From positions 62,001 through 126,000 of the forward strand of contig JAXLUK010000001.1 of the NCBI GenBank assembly GCA_046329555.1: a stretch of 64,000 bases of DNA. Direction: 5' to 3'. Source of the DNA: UBA1941 sp046329555 (GTDB lineage Bacteria > Bacteroidota > Bacteroidia > Chitinophagales > LD1). Made by a program: the position numbers and the translations under genes. Below, piece by piece: positions 60,906-64,000 of this stretch (within the stretch, counting starts at the first letter, position 1; each line of letters starts with the position of its first letter). The notes beneath the pieces are model-generated. The model was not told where the DNA came from. It ran no database searches and saw only the letters and a list, made by a program, of their open reading frames with translations.

Positions 60906-62984
60906 ATGCAGCAAGAATTACTCTTAAATATCATTCCTTTCCATCCTCCGGCAGGTAAACAAACTTTTGCATTCTACAGGCAGAAGCAGCCTGGCTTTTA
61001 TCCGGTGTTTAAGGGTGATCTGCAAGGGCTTCTTGATGATAAGCTGTCTGCATTAGAATTGCTGGAATTAGAAAAGCTGTACACCGATTTTCAGCCACCC
61101 AGAGAAGGTGCAATACTGTTGGATATTGATTTATCTGTAAGCACCCGTTTTGCCAATCATTACTATCGTTACCTGATTAGAAAACACTTTGAAGGCATTG
61201 CTGATATCATGCACCAGGATTTTACCAGCGAAACAGAAGTATGGTTTCATAGTCCTGAGAAAAGCACTGCCAAATACAAAGTGTACAACCAGTTTACGCT
61301 TAAAGTCCAATATGGTAGGGTAACAGATAAACCCGAGTTGGTACTTTCTTATGATGGCACGACCAAAGTATTTGCAAAGCCCGTTTCAGAGATTTACAAC
61401 TTCAATACCAACCTGTACAACTGGGTAGTTTGCAATGGCGTTATCTACAAATGGAAATTCAGACCACAGGAAGTAATCAACCAGCCGCAGAACTGTTACC
61501 CTATTCTGAGCAATGAACTAAAACCACATTTGGAGATTGCTTTTGATGTTCCGGATTTGAAAAACCGTTACCCCAAGTACTTGAACATTCTGCATGATTT
61601 TTACACCAAGTATCTAAATACACCGGCCTTCCGAAAAATCATTCCTATAACAGAAGAAGGTTTTTATCGGCCACAGGTGGAGCAATACCGTGTCATTAGT
61701 TCAAGCTCCAACGATTTGTTGTATGCCGGTGGCAGAACAGGTAAAGAACCAAAAAAAGATTTTAAGTCAAAAGGTCCTTACCAATTGCCACAGAAGCCAA
61801 GCAACTTCAAATTCTTTTTCATTTATCAAAAAGCAGACAAAGCCACTGCCGTAACTGAACTATACAGGTATCTGCATAGTGGATGGAAAGACGACCGTTT
61901 CCCATTCCCTAAAATGCAGGACTACATCAAAGTGCCTTTTGAGTTAGACATTACTAAGAATGTAGAGTTTGAAAGCGTTGAAAATGCAGTAGCCGATGTT
62001 CGCAATGCGGTGAAGAATGCAGACTGGCTTCCTGATACGCAATACATGGCACTCTTTGTAAACCCTGTGCCCAAATTAGAGAAAGACGAAAGCCGGAAGA
62101 ACATTTACTATAAAATCAAAGAAATCCTTTTGTATGAAGGTGTGCTTTCGCAGGTAATCAAAAGTGAGCACCTGTATAAAAACGGAAAGCCAAATTCATA
62201 CTTCAACACATTCCTGCCACACATAGAAATTGCCATGCTGGCAAAATTGGGTGGTGTGCCGTGGAGGCTTAATAGGCCAACCAACAATGAACTTATTGTG
62301 GGTGTTGGTGCATTCTATTCTGTTACCCGAAAATCAAGATTTGTAGGTTCAGCTTTCTGCTTTAATAACGAGGGCATTTTCAAAGGCTTTGATTGCTTTA
62401 AAGGAGATGATACCATAAGCCTTGCAGGTTCCATCAGGGAGGCAGTTGCGAAGTTCATTGCAGTAAACTATACCGCTTCACGGTTGGTTATTCACTTTTA
62501 CAAAGACATTGGTAAAAAGGAATTAGAACCCATCCTGCGAACACTGCACACCTTGGGCTTGAATATACCTGTGATAGTTGTTACCATCAATAAAACAGAA
62601 AGCAAGGAGTTGTTAGGCTTTGATGTAAGCGATGCGGAGAACCTGATGCCTTACAGTGGCACAATTGTAAAAGTGGGCAAGTCTGAATACCTGTTGTTCA
62701 ACAATACCCGGTACGATGCAACCTCAAAGCCAGCACAAAAGGAATATCACTTTCCGGTGAAGATTGCTTTATCCTCAACTTTAGAAGGCATGTTGGATGA
62801 TATGAATTTGGTGGAGCAGCTTATTGACCAGGTATATCAGTTCAGTCGTATGTACTGGAAAAGCACCAACCAGCAGAGTTTACCTGTTACCATCAAATAC
62901 CCTGAAATGGTAGCCGAGATTTACCCTTATTTCCAACACGACAAACTGCCTGACTTCGGGAAGGAGAGTTTGTGGTTTTTGTAA
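60906..62984 (+). CDS. Long prokaryotic Argonaute with degraded PIWI site
   Basis: A 692-residue Argonaute of TtAgo-like length: N-terminal and reduced PAZ-like regions (about 1-330), MID (about 340-450) and PIWI (450-692). The MID 5'-phosphate pocket is intact as Y401-K405-Q416-K447 (NIYYKIKEILLYEGVLSQ, AMLAKLGG); the K-to-Q spacing of 11 equals that of TtAgo K422-Q433. PIWI has lost the first catalytic Asp (VGVG, G468), shows no clear Glu finger, retains D534 (FYKDIGK), and has Glu667 or Pro666 at the fourth site (IKYPEMVAE). It probably binds guides but does not slice. The C-terminus ends LWFL, as usual in Argonautes. 26 bases follow DUF262. Confidence 0.9.
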   Translation: MQQELLLNIIPFHPPAGKQTFAFYRQKQPGFYPVFKGDLQGLLDDKLSALELLELEKLYTDFQPPREGAILLDIDLSVSTRFANHYYRYLIRKHFEGIADIMHQDFTSETEVWFHSPEKSTAKYKVYNQFTLKVQYGRVTDKPELVLSYDGTTKVFAKPVSEIYNFNTNLYNWVVCNGVIYKWKFRPQEVINQPQNCYPILSNELKPHLEIAFDVPDLKNRYPKYLNILHDFYTKYLNTPAFRKIIPITEEGFYRPQVEQYRVISSSSNDLLYAGGRTGKEPKKDFKSKGPYQLPQKPSNFKFFFIYQKADKATAVTELYRYLHSGWKDDRFPFPKMQDYIKVPFELDITKNVEFESVENAVADVRNAVKNADWLPDTQYMALFVNPVPKLEKDESRKNIYYKIKEILLYEGVLSQVIKSEHLYKNGKPNSYFNTFLPHIEIAMLAKLGGVPWRLNRPTNNELIVGVGAFYSVTRKSRFVGSAFCFNNEGIFKGFDCFKGDDTISLAGSIREAVAKFIAVNYTASRLVIHFYKDIGKKELEPILRTLHTLGLNIPVIVVTINKTESKELLGFDVSDAENLMPYSGTIVKVGKSEYLLFNNTRYDATSKPAQKEYHFPVKIALSSTLEGMLDDMNLVEQLIDQVYQFSRMYWKSTNQQSLPVTIKYPEMVAEIYPYFQHDKLPDFGKESLWFL

Positions 62985-63002
62985 AAAAATATCTGGAAGT
63001 AT

Positions 63003-64000
63003 ATGTCAAACTGGTTTGATAAGTCACCGAATGAAATCTTAGCGTACTTGCAAAAAGAGTATGATAGCACTGAAATGATTTTCATTGGTCAGTATTATAA
63101 TTATCAAGGAACTTGTCGGTTTGTAAATGTCAAAACTACCGATTACTTTTCTCTCAACTTTCTGGGCAATGATGAATTAAATACAAAGTTAAAAGGGAAA
63201 AAGCTTTGGGTACATATTCATAACGAGCTTTCAGATCTTAAGCCAGGTGTATTTTATCAGTTTAAAGCAAAACTATCATCAAAAGCAATACGAGAAAGAC
63301 ATGAAAATCCTTTTGCTCTTCAGATTGATGAAACATATAAGCCAATAGAATACAATCCTGATCCAAGGGAATTTATCAATAAACGATTTTTAATTGCTGA
63401 AAATACTCATTTTGCAAACAATCAACAATTAGCGAAAGCATTAAACTCGATTCAGCGAGAAATCAATAAATCTCCTGAAACATTCATTTTTGAATTGCTG
63501 CAAAATGCAAGTGATTACCCAGATAGAGCAAGGGATAACAAAGTTTATGTCTCCTTTAAAATATCTGATAATTATTTGCTTTTTTGTCATTCTGGTGCTG
63601 TATTTAAAGTTAATAATGTTCATTCGATATGCTCAGTAAATGAGAGTGACAAATCCGATTCAATTGACAAAATAGGCTTTAAGGGGATTGGGTTTAAGTC
63701 TGTATTTAAAGATTGTAATTTCGCCTATATCAAAAGTGGAGGTTATTCTTTCCGATTTGATAGTAGCAAATTTGTGACAGAAAAACCTTATCAAATAATT
63801 CCGATATGGACTGAGCCGTCTGAAATGGCTGCTGAAATAGTAGAGACTACAATTTTCAAAAATTCATCCGTCTCAATCGCACTAAAACCTAGAAGGCGAG
63901 AAAAACTCGAAGAATATCATCTTATATTGAATCGTCTTTTTACGGATGATAGAATACTACTTTTTTTGCCAAATATTGAAAACGCTAAAATCATCACACC
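63003..64000 (+). CDS. GHKL ATPase (sacsin/HSP90-like), truncated by window end
   Basis: At least 332 residues are visible; the frame stays open at the right edge. Starts with ATG 63003 (MSNWFDKSPNEILAYLQKEYD). From residue about 155 it has the histidine kinase/HSP90-like ATP-binding fold: FIFELLQNASDYP (N box, near 160-172) and KIGFKGIGFKSVF (G1/G2 region, near 222). Such sacsin-like ATPases are frequent in defence islands, often with C-terminal DUF3883 or nuclease domains, which here would lie beyond the window. 18 bases after Argonaute, so the same operon. Function unknown. Confidence 0.82.
   Translation, partial: MSNWFDKSPNEILAYLQKEYDSTEMIFIGQYYNYQGTCRFVNVKTTDYFSLNFLGNDELNTKLKGKKLWVHIHNELSDLKPGVFYQFKAKLSSKAIRERHENPFALQIDETYKPIEYNPDPREFINKRFLIAENTHFANNQQLAKALNSIQREINKSPETFIFELLQNASDYPDRARDNKVYVSFKISDNYLLFCHSGAVFKVNNVHSICSVNESDKSDSIDKIGFKGIGFKSVFKDCNFAYIKSGGYSFRFDSSKFVTEKPYQIIPIWTEPSEMAAEIVETTIFKNSSVSIALKPRRREKLEEYHLILNRLFTDDRILLFLPNIENAKIIT

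Larger units (their letters stand above)
47846..64000. mobile_element. Integrated genomic island at mnmE, right end beyond the window
   Basis: A block of at least 16 kb with its own integrase, excisionase, replication-like protein and defence cargo, all genes on the plus strand, visibly more A+T-rich than the core genes. Bounded on the left by mnmE. No relaxase, conjugation or phage structural genes are seen, so the element may be mobilised in trans or be a non-conjugative integrative island. Layout: HTH, integrase, unknown protein, HTH, BT4734/DUF3987 protein, then XRE, HsdM-like, HsdS, OLD, DUF262, Argonaute, GHKL ATPase. Confidence 0.8.

Noticed and set aside
60906..62984. Short-Argonaute system (SPARTA/SPARSA type)
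   Set aside because: The protein has full N-terminal and PAZ-like length (692 residues), and no TIR or SIR2-APAZ partner is next to it.

Overview
The window is a piece of a Bacteroidota chromosome. The evidence is a bacillithiol gene (bshC), two secreted proteins with type IX secretion C-terminal sorting domains, a carboxypeptidase-regulatory/TonB receptor, promoters of the TTTG-N19-TAnnTTTG kind, A-rich instead of Shine-Dalgarno leaders, and paired genes such as DUF3822-rsmD. A Chitinophagales/Saprospirales-like member is plausible, but the order cannot be fixed from sequence alone. No tRNA, rRNA, insertion sequence or CRISPR array was recognised.

Positions 1-47845 are ordinary chromosome. 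In order: rsmD (cut by the left edge), DUF3822, folK, sppA, bshC and rimO; a conserved unknown protein, YqgE and an AMP-binding ligase; a divergent Lgt paralogue; an alpha/beta hydrolase and YhhN; a phasin/histone-tail protein, a UbiB kinase and an ElaA-type acetyltransferase; a glycosyltransferase and YfhO; EamA and MscS; a HerA-like ATPase; a 1342-residue adhesin-like T9SS protein. Then come the ribosomal operon rplM-rpsI-rpsB-tsf, a beta carbonic anhydrase, a His/Cys-rich secreted protein beside a TonB receptor, a retropepsin-like protein, a second T9SS protein, a NodU-type carbamoyltransferase, and the operon rpsP-rimM-trmD-rplS. A leftward run follows: canonical lgt, a PAP2-like membrane protein, a Ycf48-like lipoprotein, a class III aminotransferase, a thioredoxin protein and murI. 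The block ends with mnmE.

From 47846 to the right edge lies an integrated element inserted exactly at the 3' end of mnmE, a known integration hot spot. Its mobility module is an excisionase-like HTH protein overlapping a tyrosine recombinase, an unknown protein, a second HTH protein and a BT4734/DUF3987 primase-like protein. A promoter embedded in TTGTTGCC repeats and a large palindrome precede the first gene.

The cargo (53462-64000, open at the right edge) is a tightly packed, same-strand defence cluster: XRE regulator, an HsdM-type methylase with an N-terminal PD-(D/E)XK-like domain, HsdS, an OLD-type ATPase/Toprim protein, a DUF262/DUF1524 protein, a long Argonaute whose guide 5'-end pocket looks intact but whose PIWI catalytic site is degraded, and a GHKL/sacsin-like ATPase cut by the window end. 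No HsdR helicase is present in the window. The best candidate for an undescribed system is this Argonaute-containing operon: a guide-binding, probably non-cleaving Argonaute coupled to nuclease, ATPase and modification partners.
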